Part shown: piece by piece, positions 1-8,626 of the stretch
Position numbering within the stretch: the stretch's first letter is position 1
How the letters are laid out: every line of letters starts with the position of its first letter
DNA from: Candidatus Bruticola papionis
GTDB lineage: Bacteria > Vulcanimicrobiota > Xenobia > Xenobiales > Xenobiaceae
Direction: 5' to 3'
DNA: 40,400 nucleotides
Assembly: GCA_002407045.1 (NCBI GenBank)
Contig: DHKB01000040.1
Coordinates: 1-40,400 of the forward strand
The notes under the pieces: model-generated
Seen by the model: only the letters and a program-made list of their open reading frames with translations
Databases searched by the model: none
Told to the model about the DNA's origin: nothing
Translations under genes and position numbers: made by a program

Positions 1-157
1 ATATCGGTAGCGCAGGCCTCTGGCCGCCAGGCCAGTGAAGCCGGAGCGTAGATATGGTAAAAAATGTAGCTAGCACAAAATGGCTAACGAGCGGGCGGTA
101 CACTATTAGCGTCTCTAGGCGGAAAAACTACACAGCCAAGTAGATATAGCGTTTGCC

Positions 158-498
158 CTAATAGCCAGAAGTACCATCTTGGCTGACGTTGAGAACGCTG
201 TCACGGGCTCCATCAATAGTGATAATAGTAACTGAACGCTTCAAAAAGCCACACTTATAGTGCAAATATATAAAAGGATAACGCTGCCTTTGAGCAGCTT
301 CCTGTTCGGTAGTTACCACTCGATCCGGCTCACCATATTCAGCAATAACCGCTGCTTTAGTTGCGCCGATTTTGGGCGTTGGCGAGGGAGTATATAGCCA
401 AAAGCAAAAAATAAAGCGCACATCAGCAGCCCTAAAGCCATGCCACGAAAAATTTCGGCCACATGTTGTGTATAAAAATCTTTGAGAACTTTTATCAT
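158..498 (-). pseudogene. Frameshifted small membrane-anchored protein, BamE/SmpA-like motif
   Basis: Two overlapping minus-strand frames look like one gene. The first starts with ATG at 498 (MIKVLKDFYTQHV...) and runs through a hydrophobic segment (MALGLLMCALFF). The second carries a proline linker (TPSPTPKIG) followed by a compact domain beginning IGATKAAVIAEYGEPD, which resembles the G-x-T-x-x-x-V-x-x-x-x-G-x-P start of BamE/SmpA domains. The frames are offset by one base and meet at a run of six A on the plus strand (406-411, six T in the mRNA). One extra T would give a continuous protein of about 112 residues: short cytoplasmic start, one membrane helix, linker, domain. This may be a true mutation, an assembly error, or slippage on the T run. 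No Shine-Dalgarno site is clear. The gene lies downstream of the GGDEF gene, beyond a terminator hairpin. The BamE link rests on one short motif. Positions 1-157 beyond its stop hold only a small GC-rich hairpin (20-35). Confidence 0.5.
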
Positions 499-538
499 AA
501 ACAGCAGTTTAAACGACGCATTCACCGCTTGACAACAA

Positions 539-574
539 AAAAAGAGAATCGAAATAACTTCCGATTCCCTTTTT
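539..574. terminator. Bidirectional intrinsic terminator
   Basis: The stem GAATCG (546-551) pairs with CGATTC (562-567). It is extended by a G-C pair after one A/C mismatch and then by five A-T pairs, with an A run on the left and a T run on the right. It can therefore stop transcription on both strands. It lies just after the stop codon of the GGDEF gene (605) and before the small frameshifted gene (start 498), so it probably ends the GGDEF transcript. Confidence 0.65.
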
Positions 575-604
575 ATCAGTTTGCTACCTGTAAGCCGTAA
601 AAAC

Positions 605-2470
605 CTAGCCCCAGAGGCAAACTTGGTTGCCACCAGCTTGTTGGGCTTGTTGCATGGCTGCCGAAGCGCGCATAGTGAGTTGCTCGGCGTTGGCGGCATC
701 GTGGGGGCTACCAGCAGCGCCAACAGAAATGCTTACTCTGATGCGGCGGCCACCTACCACAAAGGCGTGATTGGCAATGGCGTCACGCACACGCTCACCT
801 ACTTCAGAGCATTTTACGCGATCAGCGTGGTCGACAAGTAAGGCAAAAGTATCGCCTTCCAAGCGGCCCAACACATCGATTTCACGAGTGATTTTGCGAA
901 CAACACCTACAACTTCGCGCAAGACGTTGTCGGCTACATCTTGGCCCAAGTTGGCCACGATCTGATTGAAACCATCTAAGCTAAAGAGCAACAAAGATAC
1001 GGAATACATATAACGATTGCCGCGCTTAAGTTCTTCGCGCATACGCTCTTCTAAGAAAAGCGTGTTGTAGCAATTGGTCAAAGGATCGCGCAAGCCGTTG
1101 TTGACAGCTCTTTGATACAAAATAGAATTGCCCAAAGCCACGCTAGCCATCTCGCAGAAGTCGATTAAAAGATCGAGCTCGTCTTCGGTGAAAGCGTGAT
1201 CGGCAGCTCGGCCTAAGTAAACTACACCGATAGTTTGAGCAGGTACAGCCAAAGGAGCCACCAAAGCGCTGCGCTCTTTATCTACTACAGTAGAAAGAAC
1301 TGTGCCGTTAATATCGACACTGCCATCGTCAATTTTGAAAGGAGTAAGAGTGCTGACGGCATATCCAGGAGCACCTTCACCAATTTGTAAGCTGTAATTG
1401 CGGAAAGTATCGGTAAACGGACTAGCAGCTACCTCAGCGAAAAGTTTCTTTTGGCCTTCTACTTCGTCAAGCATGAAAATAACGCAACTTTGACAAGGAA
1501 GGAAGGTTTGTAATTGCTCAGTCAGAGCTAAAAGTGTATCGGAAAGAGCCAAACTGCCGGAAAGTTTACGGGAAACCTCTACCAGACGCACTTGACGCTC
1601 TAAGCGCTGTTGCATAATAGCCAACTGACGCTGAATTTGTAATTTTTCGCGACGAGCTGCCTGAGAGACTTTCTGCCCTTGCTCTTCAGCGGCTTTTTCA
1701 GTATCTTGCAAAGCCAAACGAGCTTCTTGCAAACGCTTGAGGCTAATGTCCAACTCTTCTTTCAAGCCAGCATTGTCGCGGTTGAGCATACGCAACTTAT
1801 TTTCGCGCTCACTCAGCTCGGAAGTCATTTGATCGTTTTGCATACGAGCGGCTTGAATTTCTTGGAAGAGACAGTCTTTCTCACGTTGCAAACCACTTTC
1901 ACTCTTGCAACGCTCTACGCTTTCTTGAGCGGCGACCCAACAAATCCAAATCAGCATATAGCTGCACCCCATTTGAGCGAAGCTAAGCTTAAAGAAAGTC
2001 GCAAAAGTTTCGTCATGCATCGATTCCAAACGAGAAACGAAAGCAAAGGCCGCTATCAAAATATAAATGATAGTACCGAATACAGAGCCGGCTACTAAAA
2101 CAGAAGTTTTGCCCCAGATGTAATATAGCATCAAAATAGGCAAAGCAAAACTTAAGATTAAATAGCTAGGACCATAGAAATAAGTTAAACCTAAGCCCAG
2201 TATTATATCAAATACCGTTAGTATAATAGGCGCTCCGCCTTGATTGTCTTTCCAAACACAGGTGAAAACAGCCGCAGCAATATTGTAGACAATTACCGCA
2301 AAAGTGATAATAATGGGCAAATCGTCAAAATCATACGGAAGAGGAGTACATAGCGACTCCTTGCTGTTTCCGCCAGTCAAGATCAGAGCTAAAATAACAC
2401 CTACAACCCTGATCGCGACCATAAATATCTTCAAGCGAACTGACGCCTGATAAGTCTGGTCGGAATCCAT
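605..2470 (-). CDS. Membrane GAF-GGDEF protein with degenerate active site
   Basis: A 621-residue signalling protein. Residues about 12-180 form five or six membrane helices. Residues about 185-295 are a charged heptad-rich coiled coil. Residues about 305-450 look like a GAF sensor domain, and 455-621 are a GGDEF domain. The GGDEF fold is supported by RDPLTNCYN (461-469) and the metal-site aspartate in FSLDGF (D499). The signature loop reads EGDTF (538-542) instead of GGDEF/GGEEF, so the first glycine and the fourth acidic residue are missing. The product-inhibition site RxxD is intact (R529, D532) at the standard five-residue spacing. In this family, loss of the loop with a kept I-site often marks a c-di-GMP receptor rather than a synthase; that is inference here. 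ATG at 2470 has a good GAGGGA site upstream. A terminator follows the stop. Confidence 0.9.
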   Translation of the reverse strand: MDSDQTYQASVRLKIFMVAIRVVGVILALILTGGNSKESLCTPLPYDFDDLPIIITFAVIVYNIAAAVFTCVWKDNQGGAPIILTVFDIILGLGLTYFYGPSYLILSFALPILMLYYIWGKTSVLVAGSVFGTIIYILIAAFAFVSRLESMHDETFATFFKLSFAQMGCSYMLIWICWVAAQESVERCKSESGLQREKDCLFQEIQAARMQNDQMTSELSERENKLRMLNRDNAGLKEELDISLKRLQEARLALQDTEKAAEEQGQKVSQAARREKLQIQRQLAIMQQRLERQVRLVEVSRKLSGSLALSDTLLALTEQLQTFLPCQSCVIFMLDEVEGQKKLFAEVAASPFTDTFRNYSLQIGEGAPGYAVSTLTPFKIDDGSVDINGTVLSTVVDKERSALVAPLAVPAQTIGVVYLGRAADHAFTEDELDLLIDFCEMASVALGNSILYQRAVNNGLRDPLTNCYNTLFLEERMREELKRGNRYMYSVSLLLFSLDGFNQIVANLGQDVADNVLREVVGVVRKITREIDVLGRLEGDTFALLVDHADRVKCSEVGERVRDAIANHAFVVGGRRIRVSISVGAAGSPHDAANAEQLTMRASAAMQQAQQAGGNQVCLWG

Positions 2471-2490
2471 AAGTCATCCCTCAAACAAAA

Positions 2491-2520
2491 ATGATAACGT
2501 TTAGCAAAATGTAAAGCCAA
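2491..2520 (-). promoter_or_regulatory. Possible promoter of the GAF-GGDEF gene
   Basis: Read on the minus strand, TTGGCT (2520-2515) and TATCAT (2496-2491) are separated by 18 bases. Transcription would start near 2484, leaving a very short leader beginning almost at the GAGGGA ribosome site. The rest of the 2471-2715 gap to the divergent mfd gene shows no convincing mfd promoter. Confidence 0.3.
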
Positions 2521-2715
2521 GCGAACAACTTCACCAGGCCACAACTAAAGCGGTTTCGGCTATTCTCCTTCTGCCTCTTGTTATCCTGGCAAAAAAGCTT
2601 GGCCATTTTTTAGCAAAAATAGCTTCTAAATTGCTTTGCTGTTGCAAAGTAAACTGCTAAACTGCACAGAGTTTATTTTTTACAATAGTTTTGGCAATAA
2701 AAAGTACTAAAAATT

Positions 2716-5700
2716 ATGAGTAACAACAGATCTTCTTCATTTCAAAATGTCATTAGCGCCGAGTTGGATCAAGCGGACAGCTCCCAGTTTGCCAATGGCA
2801 ATTATAGCGAAACAGTCGGTAACGAAACTGATAAAAAATACGATAAAATTCAGCAACAAAAGCTGGCCCACCGCAATTGCTTTAATGCCAATATTTACTT
2901 AAGCGAATTGTGGCGCCGTACTCCAAAAAACAGCGCACTCTTAAAATCATTACAAACCGCTTCAGCTACAGTGTGTAGTGGCTTGACAGCTTCAGCCTGT
3001 CCTCTTTTTATTCAAACTTGTCACAGCGACTTAAAGCTGAAGCCTATTATTTTATGGATTACTCCCACTTCAGATAGTGCCGAGCGTCTCTTTCAAGATT
3101 GTCATACTTTCTTTAATGAAGATCAGCTTTGGCTTTTCCCAGAAAAAGAATCAGTCAAAATGTTGGGAGATGAAGCTGATACAGCCGATCCAGCTCGTCT
3201 GGCCGTTTTACAAACGCTAGATAGATACCAAGAGCAAAACGATCAAGAGCAAAAGATCATAATTGCTCCTTTACGCGCCGTTATGCAACCTACTGTCAGA
3301 GCTGAGAAGCTAGAGAAAAGCAAATTAACTCTAAAAGTAGGCGAAAATATCGACGTCGAGTTGTTATTGGAGATATTAAATAGTGAAGGCTACAGCCGCG
3401 TTCCTATGGTCGAAGGACGAGGACAATATGCTGTGCGCGGCGGCCTTATCGATGTTTACCCTATTACTGGCCAACCGGCCCGCCTAGAGTTATTTGGCGA
3501 AGAAATAGAAACTATACGAGCTTTTAATATAGACACACAACGTTCCAGCGGCGATCTTAAAGAAGTAGTCTTGTTGCCTGCTGTTGGCGACTCTCAAGAT
3601 GAATCTTGGTTGACAGATTATTTACAGAAAAAGGCTCCTCATGCTTTGGTTGTTTTGGAAGAGCCTGTACAATTGCGCCTTACCGCCAAAGAGTGGAACC
3701 AAGAGTGGGAAGCCCAAGCTTCCAGCGGTGCTTCTATAGGTTTTATCGAAGAGAGCGAAACGAACTATGTATGGGAACGGCTAGAAAGTATGCTAGCTAA
3801 GTTCCGCAAAGCTTATATTTCGGCTTGGGCTTCCGATCTAGACGTGAAGGGCAACTATTTCAACAGTCACAACTTTAATATAGATCCTTCTCATTGTTTT
3901 GAAGCAGGCTTTGAGTTGGCAGTGCCTTTTACAAGTAAAGTAGACGATCTTTTAGCTGCTCTACCAACTTGGCAAAAAGAAAAACGGCGCACTGTATTGC
4001 TCACTTCACAATATATGCGCCTTAAAGAATTGCTGGAAGAACACGATATAGCCGGTTTTACCACGAAGCCGTGCCTCTTAAAGCCTGGCCAAGTTTTGCT
4101 TTTGCAAGGTTACGCCAACGAAGGCTTCCGCGTACAACTTGATGACGGTTGGCTAGAATTTTTAACTGACCGCGAAATTATGGGTCAGCGCTTGCGCCGC
4201 CGCCTTAATAAACCAGCTGACAAAAGTGGCAGCGCCCTGCGTTTAGATGAAATAGCTCCTGGCGATTTAGTAGTGCACTTGCAACATGGTATCGCTCGCT
4301 ATATAGGCATACAAACTATTTCCCTCAATAACGTCGAGCACGATATGCTCAAGCTCGAATATGCCAAGGGAGATTGCGTTTTTGTGCCCGTCGATCAACT
4401 CGATTTGGTGCAAAAATATGAAGGCATCGACGGTAAAGAACCGGCCCTGTCAAAGATGAATGGCACTGACTGGCGCAAAACTAAAGCTAAAATAAGAGCT
4501 TATGCTGCTGAAGCTGCTCAGAAATTGTTGCAAATTTATGCTCAAAGAGCTAAAGCACAAGGCTTTGCCTATCCTCAGGATACGCCTTGGCAACACGAAA
4601 TGGAAGACGCTTTCCCCTATCAGGAGACGCCCGATCAGCTTAGAGCTATACGCGAAGTGAAAGCCGATCTGGAGAGTCCACGCCCTATGGATCGTCTTAT
4701 TTGCGGAGACGTGGGCTATGGAAAAACTGAAGTGGCCTTGCGAGCAGCTTTCAAAGTCGTCAATCATGGTAAACAAGTAGCCATTTTGGTGCCGACTACA
4801 GTTCTGGCTCACCAACACTTTATGACTTTTACTGAGCGTTTGGCCCCTTATCCAATTCACATAAGCTTACTTTCTCGCTTTAAAACAGCTGCTGAGCAAA
4901 AGCAAACTGCTGAAGCTTTGGCTGAAGGTAAATGTGATATTGTGATCGGTACTCACCGCTTACTTTCCCAAGATATTAAGTTTAAAAACTTAGGCTTGCT
5001 TATTATTGATGAAGAGCAGCGCTTCGGCGTTATGCATAAGACAAAGCTTTCCGAATTGAAAGCTGGCATAGATATTATGTCTATGAGCGCTACGCCTATC
5101 CCCCGCACTTTACAAATGTCTTTCTACGGCATTAGGGAAATGTCTGTTATCGAAACTCCTCCGGAGAATCGTCTACCTATCAAAACTTACCTTTTTGAAC
5201 ACAACGCCGAATTGATAAAAGCAGCCATTGTGCGCGAGTTAAGTCGTCACGGTCAAGTATATTTCTTGCACAATCGCGTGCAAAGCATCGCTAGAGTAGC
5301 TGCCGATTTGCAAAGGCTCGTGCCGCAAGCCCGCATTGCTGTGGGCCACGGTCAAATGGGCGAACAAAAGCTAGAAAAAGTGATGATGGAATTTTACGAA
5401 GGTCAATACGACGTGTTAGTATGTTCCACTATTATTGAGAGCGGCCTAGATGTACCTAACGTAAATACTATTATTATTGATAATGCTCACGCTTTGGGCT
5501 TGGCTCAGCTTTATCAATTGCGCGGCCGTGTAGGACGTAGCGCCAAACAAGGATATTGCTACTTGCTCTATCCACCTAGTCGTAAGCTTACCGAACAGGC
5601 CAAAAAGCGTTTGGAAACGATCCGCGATTTTACTCAGTTGGGAGCAGGCTTCCAGGTGGCCAAACGAGATTTGGAAATTCGTGGCGCAGGCAATATTTTA

Positions 5701-6294
5701 GGCGCCGAACAATCTGGTCACGTGGCAGCTGTGGGCTTCAGCTTATATTGTCGTATGCTTAGCGACGCTGTAAAGGCGCTGCGTGATCATAAAGATCCCG
5801 AGCAAGAAGCGGCCAGCAACGAACAAAATGTGGTAATCGACTTGCCCATTTCTACAGGGTTGCCAGATGATTATATTGGCGATCCGCAACAAAAAGTTGT
5901 CCTTTATAAGCGCATAGCCTCAGTAGAAAGCAACGATGAACTTCAGGATATACGTGAAGAGTTGCGCGACCGCTATGGTAAATTGCCAGAGCTTACCGAA
6001 CATTTGCTCAGCCTAGTGCGCATAAAATTAAAATGTCGCTCTATGCTCATTCCTTCAATTAGAGTTAAAGGTGGCGTTATGTGGTTTGTAGCTCCTTTTA
6101 TGCGCCAGCTTACTCCTCGCGAACTTGGCAAACTGTCCAATTTAGTTGGTTGGAAAGCTAGCCAGGATCAAATGGCGCTGCAATTGGATGCTATTTGTGG
6201 TCGTGCGGCTGGCAATTTAGAGTATCCTAAACCACAAGTTTTAATAACTAAAATTGAACAAGTGCTAGCCTATTTGGAAGCCTTATCTAAATAA
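2716..6294 (+). CDS. mfd: Transcription-repair coupling factor Mfd
   Basis: A 1192-residue protein, about the usual length for Mfd. Mfd binds RNA polymerase stalled at DNA damage, pushes it off with an ATP-driven translocase, and recruits UvrA. The N-terminal third is UvrB-like (for example EGRGQYAVRGGLIDVYP near residue 235). The CarD-like polymerase-binding domain is near 510-570 (GDLVVHLQHGIARYIG). The RecG-like motor has Walker A GDVGYGKT (664-671), the DEEQ box (765-768), SATPIPRTLQ and QLRGRVGRS. A C-terminal TRCF domain follows. The first 60 residues or so are a polar extension, so a later start is possible, but ATG 2716 is in frame and no better site with a Shine-Dalgarno sequence is evident. 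The gene stands alone, divergent from the GGDEF gene and closed by a strong hairpin terminator. Confidence 0.97.
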   Translation: MSNNRSSSFQNVISAELDQADSSQFANGNYSETVGNETDKKYDKIQQQKLAHRNCFNANIYLSELWRRTPKNSALLKSLQTASATVCSGLTASACPLFIQTCHSDLKLKPIILWITPTSDSAERLFQDCHTFFNEDQLWLFPEKESVKMLGDEADTADPARLAVLQTLDRYQEQNDQEQKIIIAPLRAVMQPTVRAEKLEKSKLTLKVGENIDVELLLEILNSEGYSRVPMVEGRGQYAVRGGLIDVYPITGQPARLELFGEEIETIRAFNIDTQRSSGDLKEVVLLPAVGDSQDESWLTDYLQKKAPHALVVLEEPVQLRLTAKEWNQEWEAQASSGASIGFIEESETNYVWERLESMLAKFRKAYISAWASDLDVKGNYFNSHNFNIDPSHCFEAGFELAVPFTSKVDDLLAALPTWQKEKRRTVLLTSQYMRLKELLEEHDIAGFTTKPCLLKPGQVLLLQGYANEGFRVQLDDGWLEFLTDREIMGQRLRRRLNKPADKSGSALRLDEIAPGDLVVHLQHGIARYIGIQTISLNNVEHDMLKLEYAKGDCVFVPVDQLDLVQKYEGIDGKEPALSKMNGTDWRKTKAKIRAYAAEAAQKLLQIYAQRAKAQGFAYPQDTPWQHEMEDAFPYQETPDQLRAIREVKADLESPRPMDRLICGDVGYGKTEVALRAAFKVVNHGKQVAILVPTTVLAHQHFMTFTERLAPYPIHISLLSRFKTAAEQKQTAEALAEGKCDIVIGTHRLLSQDIKFKNLGLLIIDEEQRFGVMHKTKLSELKAGIDIMSMSATPIPRTLQMSFYGIREMSVIETPPENRLPIKTYLFEHNAELIKAAIVRELSRHGQVYFLHNRVQSIARVAADLQRLVPQARIAVGHGQMGEQKLEKVMMEFYEGQYDVLVCSTIIESGLDVPNVNTIIIDNAHALGLAQLYQLRGRVGRSAKQGYCYLLYPPSRKLTEQAKKRLETIRDFTQLGAGFQVAKRDLEIRGAGNILGAEQSGHVAAVGFSLYCRMLSDAVKALRDHKDPEQEAASNEQNVVIDLPISTGLPDDYIGDPQQKVVLYKRIASVESNDELQDIREELRDRYGKLPELTEHLLSLVRIKLKCRSMLIPSIRVKGGVMWFVAPFMRQLTPRELGKLSNLVGWKASQDQMALQLDAICGRAAGNLEYPKPQVLITKIEQVLAYLEALSK

Positions 6295-6296
6295 AG

Positions 6297-6344
6297 AAAA
6301 GTCCGCTCATTTTTCACTTCTCGAAAAAAAGGCGGACTTTTTTT
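6297..6344. terminator. Terminator between convergent mfd and metallophosphoesterase
   Basis: GTCCGC (6301-6306) pairs with GCGGAC (6332-6337). It is flanked by A on the left and seven T on the right, and the loop can fold into a second T/A helix. It lies three bases after the mfd stop and between two convergent genes, so it probably serves both strands. Confidence 0.8.
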
Positions 6345-6387
6345 AGGCAGCCTTATAATGCTAAATTGCCTCAGTTTGTTGTCGAAA

Positions 6388-7605
6388 TTAAGCGGCTTTA
6401 GCCTCTTCTTCAGCTTCATCAGAATCGTCTATAGCTGGATCGCAACCTTCCAATCCAGTATTGACAAACACTTCTTCAACCAATTCTTGACGTAATTTCT
6501 GATCCGAAGTAAGTTTCGACCAATTGTCTTCACAAGAATAGAAGTCGCGCAAATAATATTGATAAGCATTATCATCTTCGGCAATCTGCTGGCGGAAATC
6601 TAGCCAAGTTTGGGGCAAAGTAGGCCCTTCCACCACTTCTGTACGGCAGCCCTTTTCAGGATCGACGTATTTTAAGTCCCAACTTAAGTTTTCAGCTAAA
6701 CCAGTTTGTTTATTCAATTCCCAAGTCGTACGGCGATAATTAGCATAATATCCATATTTTTGGGCAATCGACCCCACAATAACTATAGGTACAGTCTCGG
6801 TGTCACTGATACAAAGAGTGTGTAGCTCGTTGCGATGGGTGTGACCGGAAGTAATAATCACATGACAGTCGGTATTGGAAAGAATTTTGTGAAAAGCTTT
6901 TAACGACTCTTCGTCCCACATGGATTTGTGGTTGTAAGCGTCGGTGCAAGGAGGTACATGACAAACTATAGCAGCAGTAGAATTTTCCGGCACTGCTGAC
7001 AAAGTAGCATCCAACCAACTTAAAGTATTCTCACGCTGGCTTTTAAGTTCGGCAGGCGGGCAAGAATTTATAGAAGAAAAAATCAGAGAATTGAGAGTAA
7101 TCCAAGTAATGCCGCCCATACGTTCAGGATAGACGCCATTACCAAGCTCATCTAAGTAATATTTGTCACCCATAGCCTTACGCCATAAATCCATAGTCGG
7201 ACGCATGTTTTCAGGATCGGTGCTGTAATTTATATAAAAATCATTGTTACCGTAAGTTACCAATACGGGCTTGCCTTCTTCGACCAAAGGTTCCAAATAA
7301 GAAGAGCAAAAATCAGCTACTCTTCTACTGAATTGCAAATTGTCCAATTTTTTATTATCGACTAAGTCACCGCTTAAAATATAAAAAGAAGCTAAATCAT
7401 CACGGCGACCGGCAGCAAAAGCCTTATCCCAAACAGAGCGGGGCGTGTGACTATCACCCAAGTGGATATCCGACCAATGAATAAAAGATATACTTTGAGT
7501 TTCGGAAGTCGCCTTTGTAGTAATTGGCTTGGCATAAGCATTCGAAACCAAGAGCAAAAGTAAAAAAGTTAGCAACAAACTTAGTATTTTTTTGCTTGAA
7601 CGCAT
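6388..7605 (-). CDS. Secreted calcineurin-like metallophosphoesterase
   Basis: An exported phosphoesterase of 405 residues when started at ATG 7605. That start gives a clear signal peptide (MRSSKKILSLLLTFLLLLL, then SNAYA), whereas the longer open frame to 7665 would bury it. The dimetal motifs appear in order: SDIHLGD, GDLVD, YGNNDFY, CHVPP and SGHTHRNEL. The third motif has Asn in place of the usual His of GNHD. Such GNND motifs occur in acid-sphingomyelinase and endopolyphosphatase-like relatives, so activity is still likely. The C-terminus is acidic (EEEAKAA end). The substrate cannot be told; phospholipid head groups or polyphosphate are options from the family. It diverges from a second, cytoplasmic metallophosphoesterase. 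Confidence 0.85.
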   Translation of the reverse strand: MRSSKKILSLLLTFLLLLLVSNAYAKPITTKATSETQSISFIHWSDIHLGDSHTPRSVWDKAFAAGRRDDLASFYILSGDLVDNKKLDNLQFSRRVADFCSSYLEPLVEEGKPVLVTYGNNDFYINYSTDPENMRPTMDLWRKAMGDKYYLDELGNGVYPERMGGITWITLNSLIFSSINSCPPAELKSQRENTLSWLDATLSAVPENSTAAIVCHVPPCTDAYNHKSMWDEESLKAFHKILSNTDCHVIITSGHTHRNELHTLCISDTETVPIVIVGSIAQKYGYYANYRRTTWELNKQTGLAENLSWDLKYVDPEKGCRTEVVEGPTLPQTWLDFRQQIAEDDNAYQYYLRDFYSCEDNWSKLTSDQKLRQELVEEVFVNTGLEGCDPAIDDSDEAEEEAKAA

Positions 7606-7703
7606 ATTAATTGTTGGCCTTTCAGATATTTTCAAGTAAAACGTTTTGGCAAGCTTTTTAGACAACCTTCGTTATTACCAAAAAATAAAGTTTTCTGCCT
7701 ATC

Positions 7704-7732
7704 TTGCGCAAAAAAATAAGTCTTTGTATAAT
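7704..7732 (+). promoter_or_regulatory. Sigma70-like promoter of the cytoplasmic metallophosphoesterase
   Basis: TTGCGC (7704-7709) and a perfect TATAAT (7727-7732) are spaced exactly 17 bases apart. Transcription should begin about 7739, only a few bases before the TTG at 7742 that best fits the downstream protein. The mRNA would then be almost leaderless, which agrees with the lack of a Shine-Dalgarno site. Confidence 0.55.
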
Positions 7733-7741
7733 TGCGGTGTT

Positions 7742-8455
7742 TTGAATATTTACGCATTAAGTGATTTACATTTATCTTTCGGCAATGATAAAGCCATGGA
7801 TATTTTTGGCGAAAAGTGGCGCTGCCATTGGCAGAAAATTGCCGACAATTGGAACGCATTAGTTAAGCCTGACGATATTGTTCTGGTAGCAGGCGATATT
7901 TCTTGGGCTATGCGTCCACCGGAAGCTCAGCAAGATTTGCATTGGCTTACTGCCCTAAGCGGCAAGAAAGTGCTTATTAGAGGCAACCACGATTATTGGT
8001 GGCAAAGCATAAGCCGTTTGCGCGATAATTATCCTGAGCTTATTTTTGTGCAAAACGATTCTGTCAATATTGACGGAGTGAGTATTTGCGGCTCAAGAGG
8101 CTGGGCCTTACCTACTTCTCCAGAATACGACGCTCAAGACGAAAAGATATTTCAACGTGAGCTGGCCAGACTTGAGCTGGGCTTAAAAAGCTTAGATCCA
8201 CAAGCTAATTTGCGCTTAGCAATGATGCACTATCCTCCACAAGCTGGAGCTATGCAAGAGAGCGAATTTAGCGCTTTACTCGAGAGATACAAGGTAGATG
8301 CTTGTGTCTTTGGCCATATTCACAACTATACTAAGCCAGGTTTGAGTTATAGCCAGAATGGAGTAAATTACTATCTGACTTCAGCTGACTACTTGGATTT
8401 TAAGCCTGCCCTCATTTGGAATGGTGAAAAACTGACTCCACCAGAGCTTTTTTAA
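7742..8455 (+). CDS. Cytoplasmic metallophosphoesterase
   Basis: A calcineurin-like phosphoesterase of about 237 residues. From TTG 7742 it begins with the family's typical strand, MNIYALSDLHLSFG. It has GDISW, RGNHDYWW, MHYPP and GHIHNY, so all five metal-binding motifs are present. There is no signal peptide, so it acts in the cytoplasm. The open frame extends to ATG 7646, but those 32 residues do not look conserved and contain the -35 and -10 boxes, so the later start is preferred. The substrate is unknown. It is not a recent copy of its divergent neighbour: that one is secreted and differs in length and motif spacing. Confidence 0.85.
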   Translation: MNIYALSDLHLSFGNDKAMDIFGEKWRCHWQKIADNWNALVKPDDIVLVAGDISWAMRPPEAQQDLHWLTALSGKKVLIRGNHDYWWQSISRLRDNYPELIFVQNDSVNIDGVSICGSRGWALPTSPEYDAQDEKIFQRELARLELGLKSLDPQANLRLAMMHYPPQAGAMQESEFSALLERYKVDACVFGHIHNYTKPGLSYSQNGVNYYLTSADYLDFKPALIWNGEKLTPPELF

Positions 8456-8485
8456 AAGTACTAGTTTATATTGTTGCGGAACAAC

Positions 8486-8529
8486 CCGGCCTACTTATTA
8501 TCTAAACTAGGTAGCGTCGGTTTTTTTTT
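8486..8529 (+). terminator. Intrinsic terminator after metallophosphoesterase
   Basis: CCGGCCTAC (8486-8494) pairs imperfectly with GTAGCGTCGG (8511-8520), followed by nine T. An alternative hairpin, CTAGTTTA (8461-8468) with TAAACTAG (8503-8510), encloses a small GTTG/CAAC stem and would compete with it. Confidence 0.7.
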
Positions 8530-8626
8530 GTCTAAAAAAGATCGAAGCAAGAGTAAAGGAAAGCTATAACTGTCAAGAAAGATCTGCACGGGTTTATCTA
8601 TTATTCCATCAAGGGGGTTTTGCCTT

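Noticed and set aside
1..157. Possible RNA gene in the GC-rich start of the window
   Set aside because: It holds a short hairpin (20-35) but no tRNA, tmRNA or rRNA signature on either strand, and it may continue outside the window.
313..723. 136-residue open frame reaching into the GGDEF gene
   Set aside because: Its upstream half is antisense to nothing but in the wrong frame of the GGDEF coding end and the terminator; only the part from 498 looks like protein.
2640..2715. mfd promoter
   Set aside because: TTGCAA (2642) and TACAAT (2681) are 33 bases apart, too far, and no other pair has good spacing.
7606..7665. Longer N-terminus for the secreted phosphoesterase
   Set aside because: It would place 20 residues before a clear signal peptide and overlap the opposite gene's open frame.
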